A stretch of 64,000 bases of DNA from Shinella yambaruensis (GCF_022899355.1 NZ_JALJCK010000009.1:1-64000); one strand, 5' to 3'. Positions 26,322 to 35,664 are shown, counted from the stretch's first letter. Notes: generated by a model from the sequence alone, not told the origin. Numbers and translations are program-made.

Positions 26322-26825
26322 TCAGCGGCAGCTTTCGATCTGCTTCAGCGCCGCCGAAATGCCCGACAGCGAATAGGAGTAGGAGGTGCCCGTGCCGCGG
26401 CGGGATTTCGCCTGGACCTGCATGTCCCTGCCGCCCTTCATGGCCGCGACCAAGGCCGGCTCTTCCGCGGCGTTCTCCACCCAGGCCGAATTGCCCTTGG
26501 TGAACATCACGAAGGTGCGCCCGTCGATGACGACGTTGACCTTGGAGGCCTCCTGCAGCGGATAGCCCATCATCGCCTGCGGCTCGTAGCTGATGTTCTG
26601 GCCCGGGCGCTGGGAGACGAGGAAGAAGACGTCGCCATGGTCGACGCCGGCCGGGTTCTTCTCCTTCGGCACCGACAGCACGTAGCAGACCTTGCCGCCT
26701 TTCGCCTGGTAGGAATAGGCACCCCAGGCATTGAACTGCTGAATGCGCGTCGGCGTCTGGGCCGAGGCAACGCCTGCGGTCACGACGACGAGGGCGAGTG
26801 CGGTTGCGAGCTTTCTTACGAACAT
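26322..26825 (-). CDS. Invasion-associated locus B (IalB) family protein
   Basis: A 167-residue exported protein with signal peptide MFVRKLATALALVVVTAGVASA and the IalB fold pattern (WGAYSYQAKGGKVCYVLSVPKEKNP, then VNVVIDGRTFVMFTKGNSAWV). One cysteine lies early in the mature protein and one near the C terminus (IESC), a likely disulfide. First described in Bartonella, the family is widespread in alphaproteobacteria with unclear function. The start was chosen at the ATG opening the signal peptide, eight bases after AGGA; the upstream extension is rich in histidine and arginine and not family-like. Confidence 0.88.
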   Translation of the reverse strand: MFVRKLATALALVVVTAGVASAQTPTRIQQFNAWGAYSYQAKGGKVCYVLSVPKEKNPAGVDHGDVFFLVSQRPGQNISYEPQAMMGYPLQEASKVNVVIDGRTFVMFTKGNSAWVENAAEEPALVAAMKGGRDMQVQAKSRRGTGTSYSYSLSGISAALKQIESCR

Positions 26826-27242
26826 GTTTTCCTGCCGGTTGTCTTGCCAGTGATTGCCCGGCCGAAGGCGGTGCCCTCGATGCCGGTGTCGGCCACGCAT
26901 GATGACGATTTGATTCATTTTGACTTAATTCAGGTTACCAAACCGTCAACATGCGCTCATTTTACAAAGGTCATCCGCGCCGCACCGGGACAAATTCGCG
27001 TCAAGTTTCCGCTGCTGCCTTCCGGAGCGCTTCCGCCGGTCGTGAAAACGCTCCCGCTCCTGTCGGCGCAATCCCGGGCGCAAAACCGCTATGCACGTTT
27101 GCTGGAATCGCTGAGAAAGGCGAGCGTGCCCAGTCCCCATTTGGTGAGATAGAACCCGTCGAAGCCATTTAAGGCACAAGGAATAGGGCAAGAATTTGAC
27201 TTCGCCACCGCGGGTCGAGTGCAGGACGGGCGGCGGCCGGGC
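26826..27242. other. 417-base intergenic region
   Basis: The part next to the ialB-like gene (26880-26945) is AT-richer and probably carries its promoter. At 27079-27111 there is a partial copy of the dispersed element also seen at 31480-31510 (matching pattern TGCAC-TTTGCTGGAAT). A short frame on the minus strand (26946-27191) shows no family likeness and overlaps this repeat, so I do not call it a gene. Confidence 0.5.
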
Positions 27243-27632
27243 TCAGCCGGCCGGTTGGACATCCGGCTCGTCCGCGAGCGCCTTGTCGGCGGCCACGTAG
27301 TGGTCCTCGCGGATATGCCCGCGGATGGCGGCGAAGGCGGCGGTCAGCACGGCGATGTCGTCGGAAAAGCCGACCAGCGCGAAGAAATCCGGAATGCCGT
27401 CGAGCGGCAATACGAAATAGGCGAGGGCGGCGAGCAGGATGCCGCGCACCTTGGTGGGCGTGCGGGAATCCAGCGCGCAATAGTAGGCGGCGACGAGGTC
27501 GCGGGAGAACGGCACCTGCCGCATCGCGCGCTTGAGGACCGGCCAGAACCGCTTCTTCACGCGGTTCTCCTGACGCTCCTGCTCGTCCTCGTCTCCCGGC
27601 AGAAGAATCTCGCCGATCTTCACATCATTCAT
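27243..27632 (-). CDS. YkvA family (DUF1232) protein
   Basis: A 129-residue protein containing the DUF1232 core ILLAALAYFVLPLDGIPDFFALVGFSDD, which combines a hydrophobic segment and the conserved P-D-IPD motif. Related proteins are small membrane-associated proteins of unknown role. It follows phhB by 72 bases on the same strand and may share its transcript. Start at ATG with GGAGGCC eight bases upstream. Confidence 0.88.
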   Translation of the reverse strand: MNDVKIGEILLPGDEDEQERQENRVKKRFWPVLKRAMRQVPFSRDLVAAYYCALDSRTPTKVRGILLAALAYFVLPLDGIPDFFALVGFSDDIAVLTAAFAAIRGHIREDHYVAADKALADEPDVQPAG

Positions 27633-27704
27633 GCATGGCCTCCTTCAGGTGGCGATACCGGAAAAAATCCGGCGGGAATGATATGGGAACGGCTTCACGG
27701 GTCT

Positions 27705-28013
27705 TCAACTCTTCGTGCGCGCGGCCGCCGCGTTGTCCATTGCCGTCGCCAGCTTGACGTCGAGCTCGGTGAGGCCGCCCGCATCGTGGTTCGTGAGGCG
27801 CACCTCGACGCGGTTGTAGACGTTGAACCATTCGGGATGATGGTTGAATTTTTCCGCCGCCAGCGCGCCCTCGGTCATGAAGCCGAAGGCTTCGCGGAAG
27901 GTCTTGAACTTGAATTTCTTCTCGATGGCGATGCCGTCATCCGAGCGGGTCCAGCCGTCAAGGGCCGCGATCGCCGCGGAAATCGCCTCTTCGCTCAACT
28001 TTTCCTGTTTCAT
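27705..28013 (-). CDS. phhB: Pterin-4a-carbinolamine dehydratase
   Basis: Dehydrates 4a-hydroxytetrahydrobiopterin to regenerate the pterin cofactor of aromatic amino acid hydroxylases. The 102-residue product carries the family signature [21 protein letters not shown] with the catalytic histidines and the [13 protein letters not shown] segment. The ATG is preceded by GGAAAGGAG; an in-frame GTG/ATG ten codons upstream would lengthen the protein without support. No phhA hydroxylase gene lies in this window. Confidence 0.93.
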   Translation of the reverse strand: MKQEKLSEEAISAAIAALDGWTRSDDGIAIEKKFKFKTFREAFGFMTEGALAAEKFNHHPEWFNVYNRVEVRLTNHDAGGLTELDVKLATAMDNAAAARTKS

Positions 28014-28044
28014 GGCGCGCTCCTTTCCGGTCGATCCTACCATG

Positions 28045-28068
28045 GAAAACGGCGCCCGAAGGCGCCGT
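28045..28068 (-). terminator. Terminator of the phaAB operon
   Basis: On the minus strand, ACGGCGCC-ttcg-GGCGCCGT (28049-28068) forms a perfect 8-bp stem with a stable tetraloop and is followed by TTTT, 24 bases after the phaB stop. Confidence 0.85.
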
Positions 28069-28091
28069 GTTCCGTTTGCGATGAAAGGCGG

Positions 28092-28817
28092 TCAGACGAA
28101 GAACTGGCCGCCGTTGGCTGAGATGGTCGAGCCGGTGATGAAGCCGGCATCGTCCGAGGCGAGGAAGACGACGATGCGGGCGATCTCGTCCGGCTCGCCG
28201 AGGCGGCCGACCGGGATCTGCGGGATGATCCGCTCGTTCAGCACCTTTTCCGGGATGGCGCGCACCATCTCGGTGCCGATGTAGCCCGGGCAGATGGCGT
28301 TGACCGTGATGCCCTTGGCGGCGCCTTCCTGGGCGAGCGCCTTGGTAAAGCCGAGGTCGCCGGCCTTGGCGGCGGAATAGTTCGCCTGGCCCATCTGGCC
28401 CTTCTGGCCGTTGATCGAGGAGATGTTGATGACGCGCCCGAAGCTGCGGTCGCGCATGCCGGACCAGACCGGATGGGTCATGTTGAAAAGGCCGGTGAGG
28501 TTGGTGTTGATCACCGCGCCCCACTGGTCCGGGGTCATCTTGTGGAACATCGCGTCGCGGGTGATGCCCGCATTGTTGACGAGGATGTCCACCGGTCCGA
28601 GGTCGGCCTCCACCTTGCCGATCCCCTCGACGCAGGATTCGTAGCTCGAAACGTCCCATTTGTAGACCGGGATGCCGGTCTCCGCCTTGAAGGCGTTCGC
28701 GGCGTCGTCATTGCCGGCATAGTTCGCGGCCACCTTGTATCCGGCGGCCTTCAGCGCCACCGAAATGGCCGCGCCGATGCCTCGCGATCCGCCCGTTACC
28801 AATGCTACCCTGCTCAT
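28092..28817 (-). CDS. phaB: Acetoacetyl-CoA reductase
   Basis: Reduces acetoacetyl-CoA to (R)-3-hydroxybutyryl-CoA with NADPH, the second step of polyhydroxybutyrate synthesis. The 241-residue SDR has TGGSRGIG (8-15), NNAG (81-84) and the catalytic set S134, Y147, K151 within NISSINGQKGQMGQANYSAAK. I chose the internal ATG nine bases after AGGGGA; a GTG three codons upstream is too close to that site. It follows phaA by 87 bases, and a terminator follows it. Confidence 0.96.
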   Translation of the reverse strand: MSRVALVTGGSRGIGAAISVALKAAGYKVAANYAGNDDAANAFKAETGIPVYKWDVSSYESCVEGIGKVEADLGPVDILVNNAGITRDAMFHKMTPDQWGAVINTNLTGLFNMTHPVWSGMRDRSFGRVINISSINGQKGQMGQANYSAAKAGDLGFTKALAQEGAAKGITVNAICPGYIGTEMVRAIPEKVLNERIIPQIPVGRLGEPDEIARIVVFLASDDAGFITGSTISANGGQFFV

Positions 28818-28904
28818 GTGGCTCACTCCCCTGAAACTGTTTTTCGAGTCGACCCGTCGCCCCGCCGGCGGCGGGTCCTGGCAAAGTAGCTTGTAAGCTT
28901 TTGC

Positions 28905-30086
28905 TTACATGCTCTCAACGCACATCGCCACGCCCATGCCGCCGCCGATGCAGAGCGTGGCGAGGCCCTTCGAGGCGCCGCGGCGCTTCATCTCGAAGAG
29001 GAGCGTGTTGAGGATGCGGGCGCCGGAGGCCCCGATCGGGTGACCGATGGCGATGGCGCCGCCGTTGACGTTGACGATCGACGGATCCCAGCCGAGATCC
29101 TTGTTGACGGCGCAGGCCTGGGCGGCGAAGGCCTCGTTGGCTTCCACGAGGTCGAGGTCGCCGATTTTCCAACCGGCGCGCTCGAGCGCCTTGCGGGAGG
29201 CCGGGATCGGGCCGGTGCCCATGATCTTCGGATCGACGCCGGCGGTCGCCCAGGAGACGATGCGGGCGAGCGGCTGGATGCCGCGGCGGGAGGCTTCCGC
29301 CTCGCTCATCAGGAGGGCGGCGGCCGCGCCGTCATTGATGCCGGAGGCATTGGCGGCCGTCACGGTGCCTTCCTTGTCGAAGGCGGGCCGCAGCTTGGCC
29401 ATCGAATCGAGCGTCGCGCCATGGCGGATATATTCGTCGGCGTCGACCGTGACGTCGCCCTTGCGGCCCTTGACGATGAAGGGAACGATCTCGTCCTTGA
29501 AGCGGCCTTCCTTCTGGGCGGCTTCGGCCTTGTTCTGCGAGGAAACGGCGAAGGCATCCTGCTCGTCGCGCGAAAGCTGCCACTGCTTGGCGACGTTCTC
29601 GGCGGTGATGCCCATGTGGTAGCCGTAGAAGGCGTCGGTCAGGCCGTCCTTGATCATCGTGTCGATCATCTTGAAATCGCCCATCTTCACGCCGCCGCGC
29701 AGGTGCGCGCAATGCGGCGCCATGGACATGGATTCCATGCCTCCGGCGACGATGATGCCGGCATCGCCCGTGGCGATCTGCTGCATGCCGAGCGCCACGG
29801 CGCGCAGGCCCGAGCCGCAGAGCTGATTCATGCCCCAGGCGGTCGCCTCCTGCGGGACGCCGGCCTTCATGGCGGCCTGGCGGGCCGGGTTCTGGCCTTC
29901 GCCGGCCGGCAGGACCTGGCCGAGGATCACCTCGTTCACCTCGCCCGCCGCAACGCCCGCGCGCTCCAGAACCGCCGAAATGACCGCCGCCCCGAGCTCG
30001 TGGGCGGGCGTGTTGGCGAAAGCTCCGTTGAAGGAACCGACCGCGGTGCGGCCGGCGCTGGCGATGACGATGGATGGGGTGCTCAT
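28905..30086 (-). CDS. phaA: Acetyl-CoA C-acetyltransferase (beta-ketothiolase)
   Basis: Condenses two acetyl-CoA into acetoacetyl-CoA, the first step of polyhydroxybutyrate synthesis. The 393-residue thiolase has the acyl-accepting C90 ([10 protein letters not shown]), H349 (GHPIGASG) and the second catalytic C379 (TLCIGGGMG). The ATG opens [19 protein letters not shown]; upstream in-frame residues have no thiolase likeness. It heads the phaA-phaB operon and is divergent from phaR. Confidence 0.97.
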   Translation of the reverse strand: MSTPSIVIASAGRTAVGSFNGAFANTPAHELGAAVISAVLERAGVAAGEVNEVILGQVLPAGEGQNPARQAAMKAGVPQEATAWGMNQLCGSGLRAVALGMQQIATGDAGIIVAGGMESMSMAPHCAHLRGGVKMGDFKMIDTMIKDGLTDAFYGYHMGITAENVAKQWQLSRDEQDAFAVSSQNKAEAAQKEGRFKDEIVPFIVKGRKGDVTVDADEYIRHGATLDSMAKLRPAFDKEGTVTAANASGINDGAAAALLMSEAEASRRGIQPLARIVSWATAGVDPKIMGTGPIPASRKALERAGWKIGDLDLVEANEAFAAQACAVNKDLGWDPSIVNVNGGAIAIGHPIGASGARILNTLLFEMKRRGASKGLATLCIGGGMGVAMCVESM

Positions 30087-30247
30087 GTGTGCTTCCTCAG
30101 TTCTGACGACCTTGCGGCCGGCCTTGGAACCAGGCTCGGCGCACGAACGGCGCGAGCCCGGCGGTTCTCCCGAAATCAAAACTGGCAAAGCGGAGGAGGA
30201 GAGTCAAACGGGATATCCGATGCCGCTAAAATTTCATCGACGCGGCG

Positions 30248-30280
30248 TGCAGCATGAAAATCCATGTTGCGCAGCATTGC
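30248..30280. promoter_or_regulatory. TGC-rich operator candidate between phaA and phaR
   Basis: The 291-base divergent gap contains GTGCAGCATG (30247-30256) and TTGCGCAGCATTGC (30267-30280), a cluster of TGC/GCA half-sites. PhaR repressors are reported to bind TGC-rich sequences upstream of phasin genes and of their own gene. Assignment to PhaR is inference from motif type and place. Confidence 0.4.
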
Positions 30281-30377
30281 TCGCCGCATCGCACAATTCG
30301 ATTGTCAGCGCGCGTCTTTTTGCCGATACTCGTCAGGACCAAAAAAGAAATGGAAATACGGGGATGAGGAGACCCTA

Positions 30378-30956
30378 ATGGCCAGGAACGACGGTCAGAT
30401 CGTCATCAAGAAATATGCGAACCGGCGGCTCTACAATACGGGCACCAGCACCTATGTGACGCTGGACGATCTCGCGGTCATGGTGAAGAAGGGCGAGGAT
30501 TTCACCGTACAGGACGCCAAATCCGGCGAGGACATCACCCATTCGGTGCTGACGCAGATCATTTTCGAGCAGGAATCGAAGACCGGCAACACGCTTTTGC
30601 CCATCTCGTTCCTCCGCCAGCTGATCTCCTATTACGGCGACCAGATGCAGATGGTGGTGCCGAGCTATCTCGAACACTCCATGCAGGCCTTCACCGAGCA
30701 GCAGTCGCAGATGCGCGAGCAGATCAACAAGACCTTCGGCGATACGCCGCTCGGCAAGAACCTGCAGGTGCCGATGGCGCTGATCGAGGAGACGACGCGG
30801 CGCAATACGGAGCTGTTCCAGCAGGCGATGAAGATGTTCTCGCCCTTCGCCAATGCTGCGCCGCCGAAGGAGACCCGCAAGGCGGACGCCAAGGACCTCG
30901 ACGAATTGAAGGAGCAATTGCGCGCGCTCCAGACGAAGCTCGACAGCTTGAGCTGA
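30378..30956 (+). CDS. phaR: Polyhydroxyalkanoate synthesis repressor PhaR
   Basis: A 192-residue regulator that binds both DNA and PHB granules and represses phasin and related genes. The N terminus has the PHB/PHA accumulation regulator DNA-binding domain IKKYANRRLYNTGTSTYVTL, followed by the PHB-binding ISFLRQLISYYGDQMQ segments and a C-terminal coiled coil (DLDELKEQLRALQTKLDSL). GAGGAG lies seven bases before the ATG. It is divergent from phaAB, as in other rhizobia. Confidence 0.96.
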   Translation: MARNDGQIVIKKYANRRLYNTGTSTYVTLDDLAVMVKKGEDFTVQDAKSGEDITHSVLTQIIFEQESKTGNTLLPISFLRQLISYYGDQMQMVVPSYLEHSMQAFTEQQSQMREQINKTFGDTPLGKNLQVPMALIEETTRRNTELFQQAMKMFSPFANAAPPKETRKADAKDLDELKEQLRALQTKLDSLS

Positions 30957-30989
30957 CGACACGGTTGGCGCGGGCCTGCCCCGCGCCCG

Positions 30990-31397
30990 TCACAGCCCGA
31001 TCGAAAGATCCCGGCTCGCCGTGCGGATCGACACGGCAAAACCCGCGATGACATCGATGAAGGTGATCGTCATCAGGATGAAGAAGATCTGCGTCGCCGC
31101 GCCCTGCACCAGCAGGAACTCGACGAGGAACACCACGAACAGCACCATCGAGAGCATGTGATCGAGCAGCGCGCGCGAGCCCGGGCGCGTGGCCTTCAGG
31201 ATCTCCACGAAGAGCAGCACGAGCGCGATGAGGATAAGGAGGTCGCCGAAGGCCATGGTCCAGGTCGTGCCGGACAACATGTTGACCGCCATCACCTCGC
31301 TGTCGAGCACGGCGACGCCGCCGTCGCCGAAAAGGCCGGTCATGGCGAGGTTGTAGAGGGCGAACGGGATGATCAGCAGCGGTATGGCCAGAAGCAT
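30990..31397 (-). CDS. Small four-helix membrane protein of unknown function
   Basis: A 135-residue protein with four hydrophobic segments (about residues 1-22, 43-66, 79-99 and 103-123). Between segments 2 and 3 lies the positively charged KATRPGSRALLDH. I do not recognise a family. It starts at the ATG opening MLLAIPLLIIPFALYNLAM; the longer in-frame start runs into the repeat element. It is convergent with phaR, 33 bases away, with no other partner. Good codon usage across the frame and a sensible topology support that it is real. Confidence 0.7.
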   Translation of the reverse strand: MLLAIPLLIIPFALYNLAMTGLFGDGGVAVLDSEVMAVNMLSGTTWTMAFGDLLILIALVLLFVEILKATRPGSRALLDHMLSMVLFVVFLVEFLLVQGAATQIFFILMTITFIDVIAGFAVSIRTASRDLSIGL

Positions 31398-31413
31398 GGG
31401 CGGCGGTCTCCTA

Positions 31414-31573
31414 GAGCATTTCCAGCCGAAGCGAAGTCGCTTCGGCGCCGGATAATGCGGAAAACAAGAATCCAGGGCAATTCCAGCAAAAGTGCGAAGC
31501 GGTCTTGCATCCGGAATTGCGTAAAACAAACAGATAGAGCGTTTTTACGATTCGAAGAAAAGCGGAAATGCTC
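31414..31573. repeat. 160-bp MITE-like element with terminal inverted repeats
   Basis: The unit begins with GAGCATTTCC (31414-31423) and ends with GGAAATGCTC (31564-31573), exact 10-bp terminal inverted repeats. Inside are a palindrome GCCGAAGCGAAGTCGCTTCGGC and an inverted pair GCAATTCC/GGAATTGC (31477-31520). The left part matches copy 1 at 6741-6791 in reverse orientation. No coding potential. It sits between a membrane protein gene and rpmF. Confidence 0.65.
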
Positions 31574-31680
31574 CAACGACCGTCTTCGCACGAGCGGCCC
31601 CGTTTCTCTCTTAGCCCACGAATCGGCGCAAGAAAATGTCGCCGCCGCGACGACAGGCATTCGGGGGGGGCGGATGGCCC

Positions 31681-31707
31681 AAAAGAAAAGGGCCGGCAAG
31701 CCGGCCC
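31681..31707 (-). terminator. Terminator of rpmF
   Basis: On the minus strand GGGCCGGC-tt-GCCGGCCC (31690-31707) is followed by TTTTCTTTT (31681-31689), a classical intrinsic terminator 26 bases after the rpmF stop. Confidence 0.88.
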
Positions 31708-31733
31708 CTGATATCAGCTGATGCCGAAAACGC

Positions 31734-31919
31734 TTATGCGTTTTCCTTCGGCGTCAGAACCTGGCGACCGCGGTACATGCCGGTCTTCAGGTCGATATGG
31801 TGCGGACGGCGCAGTTCGCCCGAGTTCTTGTCTTCGATGTAGGTCGAACCCTTCAGAGCGTCTGCGGAACGGCGCATACCGCGCTTGGACGGGCTCGTTT
31901 TTCTTTTCGGTACAGCCAT
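31734..31919 (-). CDS. rpmF: Large ribosomal subunit protein bL32
   Basis: A 61-residue basic ribosomal protein beginning [21 protein letters not shown], the bL32 N-terminal pattern. The C-terminal part lacks the zinc-binding cysteines present in some bL32 variants, as usual in alphaproteobacteria. The start is the ATG of MAVPKRK; an in-frame upstream start would add 14 unrelated residues. Preceded by GGAG and followed by a strong terminator. Confidence 0.97.
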   Translation of the reverse strand: MAVPKRKTSPSKRGMRRSADALKGSTYIEDKNSGELRRPHHIDLKTGMYRGRQVLTPKENA

Positions 31920-32066
31920 TTCACTAACTCCACTTATCGGGCAAACACATCCACGGGCCACCGGATGGGCGACAGGGACATGTCTTTATCTCGGAAATTG
32001 GGGCGGCTTATACACAGCAAAATCCCGCTTGACCAGTCCCCGGGCGGTTTTTTTCGATTCCGCCGG

Positions 32067-32714
32067 TCACGCCTCGTCCTCGGGCACGATCCACGGCTCG
32101 GCCAGCGCCGCCGCCTGCCACGTCTGCCAGGCCCGATGCGCCTTCATGCGCGCCATATAGGCCAATACGGTTTCGTCGCGGGTCAAGCAATAGGCCTCGA
32201 ACCGGTTGACGACCGGCGCATACATCGCATCGGCTGCGGAAAAGGCGCCGAACAGGAACGGCCCGCCGGAGCGCGCGAGCGCCGTCTTCCAGATCGTCTC
32301 GATGCGGGCGACGTCATCCGTCACGCCGTCCGGCAGGTCGATTTCGCCCGGCTTGCGGCGGATGTTCATCGGGCAGGCATTGCGCAGCGCCCGGAAGCCG
32401 GAGAGCATCTCCATCGAGATTGCCCGCGCCTCGGCCCGTGCCGCGCCGTCCTTCGGCCAGATCCCGGCATCGGGAAAGAGCTCGGCGACATATTCGATGA
32501 TCGCGAGCGATTCCCACACCCGCACCGCGCCGTGATGCAGCACCGGCACCTTCCCCGTCGGCGAGATCTTGCTGAATTCCGGGTTGCCGGCGGGAAAGTC
32601 GAAGGGGATGACCTTGTCGGTGAACGGCACGCCGGCCGCCGTCATGGCGATCCAGGGCCGGAAGGACCAGGAGGAATAGTTCTTGTTGCCGATATAGAGG
32701 ATGAGGTCCGACAT
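32067..32714 (-). CDS. Glutathione S-transferase family protein
   Basis: A 215-residue cytosolic GST. The N-terminal thioredoxin-like domain (LILYIGNKNYSSWSFRPWIAM) has the serine-rich active-site region, SPTGKVPVLHH is the conserved cis-proline segment and the C-terminal all-helical domain follows. GGGAGCACC precedes the ATG. It resembles GSTs annotated as maleylacetoacetate isomerase-like or unclassified, so the substrate is not assigned. It stands alone on the minus strand between rpmF and mtgA. Confidence 0.9.
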   Translation of the reverse strand: MSDLILYIGNKNYSSWSFRPWIAMTAAGVPFTDKVIPFDFPAGNPEFSKISPTGKVPVLHHGAVRVWESLAIIEYVAELFPDAGIWPKDGAARAEARAISMEMLSGFRALRNACPMNIRRKPGEIDLPDGVTDDVARIETIWKTALARSGGPFLFGAFSAADAMYAPVVNRFEAYCLTRDETVLAYMARMKAHRAWQTWQAAALAEPWIVPEDEA

Positions 32715-32790
32715 GGTGCTCCCGCGCGCTCTTGATACGGCGGAGACCCTAGGCCTTCACCGGGGCCGGCACCAATGAAAAGGCCTGAAC

Positions 32791-33474
32791 TCACTCATAA
32801 AGGCACTTGATATATTCGCCCGAGCGGCTGGCGCGCCGCTCGATCAGGCGGGCGAGGCGCTGCAGGCCGCGTCCCGGCTTTCCGGCATTGCGCTCGTAGG
32901 GGTTGGGCAGGGAAACGGCGAGAAGGGCGGCCTGCCGGCGCGAGAGCTTGGCGGCCGGCACCTTGAAATGGTGCTGCGCGGCGGCCTCGATGCCGTAGAT
33001 GCCGGGGCCCCATTCGGCGATGTTGAGGTAGATCTCCATCAGCCGCCGCTTGCTCCAGACGAAATCCGCCGCGACGGCGAGCGGCAGTTCCATCGCCTTG
33101 CGCACGAAGGAGCGGCCGTTCCAGAGGAACAGGTTCTTGGCCGTCTGCATCGGGATCGTGCTGGCGCCGCGCGTCTGCTCGCCGGCCAGCGCCTCGTTGA
33201 CGACGGCGCGCATCTCGCCCCAGTCGACCCCGCCATGGCGGCAGAACTGGCCGTCCTCGGACATCATGACCGCCTGCACCAGGTTGGGCGAGATCTCGTC
33301 GAACGCCACCCATTGCCGGTCGTAGCCGCGCAGGAGGGCGAGATCGCGCAGCATCAGCGTGGAAACCGGGCGCACGAATTCGATCGTGTAGAGCAGGATC
33401 AGCACATAGGGCAGCGCGACGATGGCCAGGACGACAAGCACGAGGCGTCGCCAGTTCCGGCGAAGCCGGCTCAT
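32791..33474 (-). CDS. mtgA: Monofunctional biosynthetic peptidoglycan transglycosylase
   Basis: Polymerises lipid II glycan chains (GT51 family) at the inner membrane. The 227-residue protein has one N-terminal anchor (about 11-30) followed by the GT51 motifs: [16 protein letters not shown] with the catalytic glutamate, [38 protein letters not shown] and [11 protein letters not shown]. The start is the ATG of [10 protein letters not shown]; a longer in-frame version with a charged leader is possible. The frame running further upstream is antisense to ispA and not coding. Confidence 0.93.
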   Translation of the reverse strand: MSRLRRNWRRLVLVVLAIVALPYVLILLYTIEFVRPVSTLMLRDLALLRGYDRQWVAFDEISPNLVQAVMMSEDGQFCRHGGVDWGEMRAVVNEALAGEQTRGASTIPMQTAKNLFLWNGRSFVRKAMELPLAVAADFVWSKRRLMEIYLNIAEWGPGIYGIEAAAQHHFKVPAAKLSRRQAALLAVSLPNPYERNAGKPGRGLQRLARLIERRASRSGEYIKCLYE

Positions 33475-33681
33475 CCAACCGTCCCTTTCACCGGCTTCTG
33501 CCTCCGTGTTGACCGAATCTGTGCGTGTTTCCGGTACGATGTCCAAGAGCCGGCGTCCGTCCTTCCGTCGTTGCGCCTTCATACCGTCACGGCTCGCCAA
33601 AAACCAGTCTGCGGCGCGATTCTTTGAAGCAGCCCGGGCATGGCCGTTGCTTCGGCCCGGAGCCCATGCCAAAGAGCGGCC

Positions 33682-34599
33682 ATGAGCGAACGTTACCAGG
33701 AATTCCAGTCCCTGCTGAAGGGCAATGCCGAGGCGGTGGAGGCACTGCTGGCAACGCTGCTGTCGGGCAGCGTCTCGGCGGACGAGATCGCCCGCCCCGA
33801 ACGGCTGCTCGCCGCCATGCGCCACGGCGTGCTCAACGGCGGCAAGCGGCTGCGGCCCTTCCTCGTCATCGAATCCGCCGCGCTCTTTCCGGGCGTGGAG
33901 CGCACGGCGGCGCTGCGCGTCGGCGCCGCGCTCGAATGCATCCACTGCTATTCGCTCGTGCATGACGACCTGCCGGCCATGGACGACGACGACCTGCGCC
34001 GCGGCCAGCCGACCGTGCATATCGCCTTCGACGAGGCGGCGGCGATCCTTGCCGGCGACAGCCTGCTGACGCTGGCCTTCGATATCGTTGCGGCGCCCGA
34101 AACGCGTCTGCCCGATGCCACCAAGACGGCGCTGGTGCTGGCGCTCGCCCGCGCCGCCGGCATCGGCGGCATGGCCGGCGGCCAGGCGCTCGACCTTGCG
34201 GCAGAGACCGATGCGCCGGACGAGGCGGGCATCGTGACGCTGCAGAAGATGAAGACCGGCGCGCTCCTGCGCTTCGCCTGCGAGGCCGGCGCCATCGTCG
34301 CGGGGGCCTCGGCGGGGGACCGGCAGACGCTGCGCCGCTACGGGGAGACGGTCGGCCTTGCCTTCCAGATCGCCGACGACCTGCTCGACCTCACCGCCGA
34401 TGCCGCGACCATGGGCAAGGCGACCGGCAAGGATGCCGATCGCGGCAAGGCGACGCTCGTCGCCCGGCGCGGCCAGGCCTGGGCGGAAAACCGTCTTCGG
34501 GAACTCGTGGCGGAGGCCGAGGCGCTTCTTGCGCCGTTCAGCCATCGCGCCGGCATCCTGATCGAAACCGCCCATTTCATTGCCAATCGCAGGAATTGA
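33682..34599 (+). CDS. ispA: Farnesyl diphosphate synthase-type polyprenyl synthetase
   Basis: A 305-residue trans-isoprenyl diphosphate synthase that condenses isopentenyl diphosphate with allylic substrates. The first aspartate-rich motif is at residues 95-101 ([11 protein letters not shown]), the second is IADDLLD, and GGKRLRP (53-59) binds pyrophosphate. Short-chain (C15) product is inferred from the two residues between the aspartates of the first motif and from length. It ends four bases before hisC. Start at the ATG after GAGCGGCC. Confidence 0.9.
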   Translation: MSERYQEFQSLLKGNAEAVEALLATLLSGSVSADEIARPERLLAAMRHGVLNGGKRLRPFLVIESAALFPGVERTAALRVGAALECIHCYSLVHDDLPAMDDDDLRRGQPTVHIAFDEAAAILAGDSLLTLAFDIVAAPETRLPDATKTALVLALARAAGIGGMAGGQALDLAAETDAPDEAGIVTLQKMKTGALLRFACEAGAIVAGASAGDRQTLRRYGETVGLAFQIADDLLDLTADAATMGKATGKDADRGKATLVARRGQAWAENRLRELVAEAEALLAPFSHRAGILIETAHFIANRRN

Positions 34600-34603
34600 C
34601 GTC

Positions 34604-35659
34604 ATGAGCAAATTCTGGTCGCCGATCGTCGCCACGCTCAAGCCCTATGTCGCTGGCGAACAGCCGCGCATTCAAAACCTCATCAAGCTCAACACCAACG
34701 AAAACCCCTACGGCCCGTCGCCGAAGGCGATCGCCGCCATGCAGGCCGCCGTCGCCGACAGCCTGAAGCTCTATCCGGATCCGAGCGCGCTGGCGCTGCG
34801 CCAGTCGATCGCCCGTTTCCACGGCGTGGACGTGGATGAGGTCTTTGTCGGAAACGGTTCGGACGAAGTCTTGGCGCACGCCTTCGTCGCGCTCCTCAAG
34901 CACGACAAGCCGCTCGTCTATCCTGATATCACCTACAGCTTCTACCCGACCTATTGCCGGCTCTTCGGCATTCAGGCGGAGGAGATTGCGCTGAAGGACG
35001 ACTTCACCATCGATCTTGCTGACTACGATCGGCCCTGCGGCGCCATCATCCTGCCGAATCCGAACGCCCCCACCGGCATCGGCCTGCCGCTTGCCGCCAT
35101 CGAGGCGCTGGTTGCCGCACACCCGGACCAGCCGGTGGTGGTCGACGAGGCCTATATCGACTTCGGCGGTGAAAGCGCGATCCCGCTGACCAGGAAATAC
35201 GACAACCTGCTGGTCGTGCACACGCTGTCGAAGTCCCGCTCGCTGGCGGGCCTGCGCGTCGGCTATGCCATCGGCCAGCGCCCGCTGATCGACGCGCTGG
35301 AGCGCGTGAAGGACAGTTTCAACTCCTATCCGCTCGACCGCATCGCGCAGGCCGGCGCCGCGGCCGCCATCGACGATCGCGAATGGTTCGACGAGATGCG
35401 GGGCAAGGTCATCGACACGCGCGAGCGCGTCACAGGCGCGCTCCGTCAGCGCGGCTTCGAGGTGCTGCCCTCGCAGGCGAATTTCGTCTTCGCCCGCCAT
35501 CCGGCCGTGAGCGGCGAGGCGCTGGCGAGGGGCCTGCGCGAGCGCGCCGTGCTGGTGCGCCATTTCGCCAAGCCGCGCATCTCCGATTTCCTGCGCATCA
35601 CCATCGGCACGCCCGAGGAATGCGACCGGCTGATCGCGGCTGTCGAGGAGATCGTCTGA
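34604..35659 (+). CDS. hisC: Histidinol-phosphate aminotransferase
   Basis: PLP-dependent transaminase converting imidazole-acetol phosphate to histidinol phosphate with glutamate; members of this subgroup may also act on aromatic amino acids. The 351-residue protein has NENPYGPSP (33-41), the cofactor-binding [15 protein letters not shown], and the Schiff-base lysine K210 in [11 protein letters not shown]. It starts four bases after the ispA stop, so they share a transcript; other his genes are not nearby. Confidence 0.92.
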   Translation: MSKFWSPIVATLKPYVAGEQPRIQNLIKLNTNENPYGPSPKAIAAMQAAVADSLKLYPDPSALALRQSIARFHGVDVDEVFVGNGSDEVLAHAFVALLKHDKPLVYPDITYSFYPTYCRLFGIQAEEIALKDDFTIDLADYDRPCGAIILPNPNAPTGIGLPLAAIEALVAAHPDQPVVVDEAYIDFGGESAIPLTRKYDNLLVVHTLSKSRSLAGLRVGYAIGQRPLIDALERVKDSFNSYPLDRIAQAGAAAAIDDREWFDEMRGKVIDTRERVTGALRQRGFEVLPSQANFVFARHPAVSGEALARGLRERAVLVRHFAKPRISDFLRITIGTPEECDRLIAAVEEIV

Positions 35660-35664
35660 GGTTT

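Noticed and set aside
26946-27191. 81-codon frame on the minus strand
   Set aside because: Basic and composition-biased, no ribosome binding site or family, and it overlaps a degenerate repeat.
32791-34641. Apparent 616-residue fusion including mtgA
   Set aside because: The upstream part is antisense to ispA. The real gene starts with the membrane anchor at 33474.
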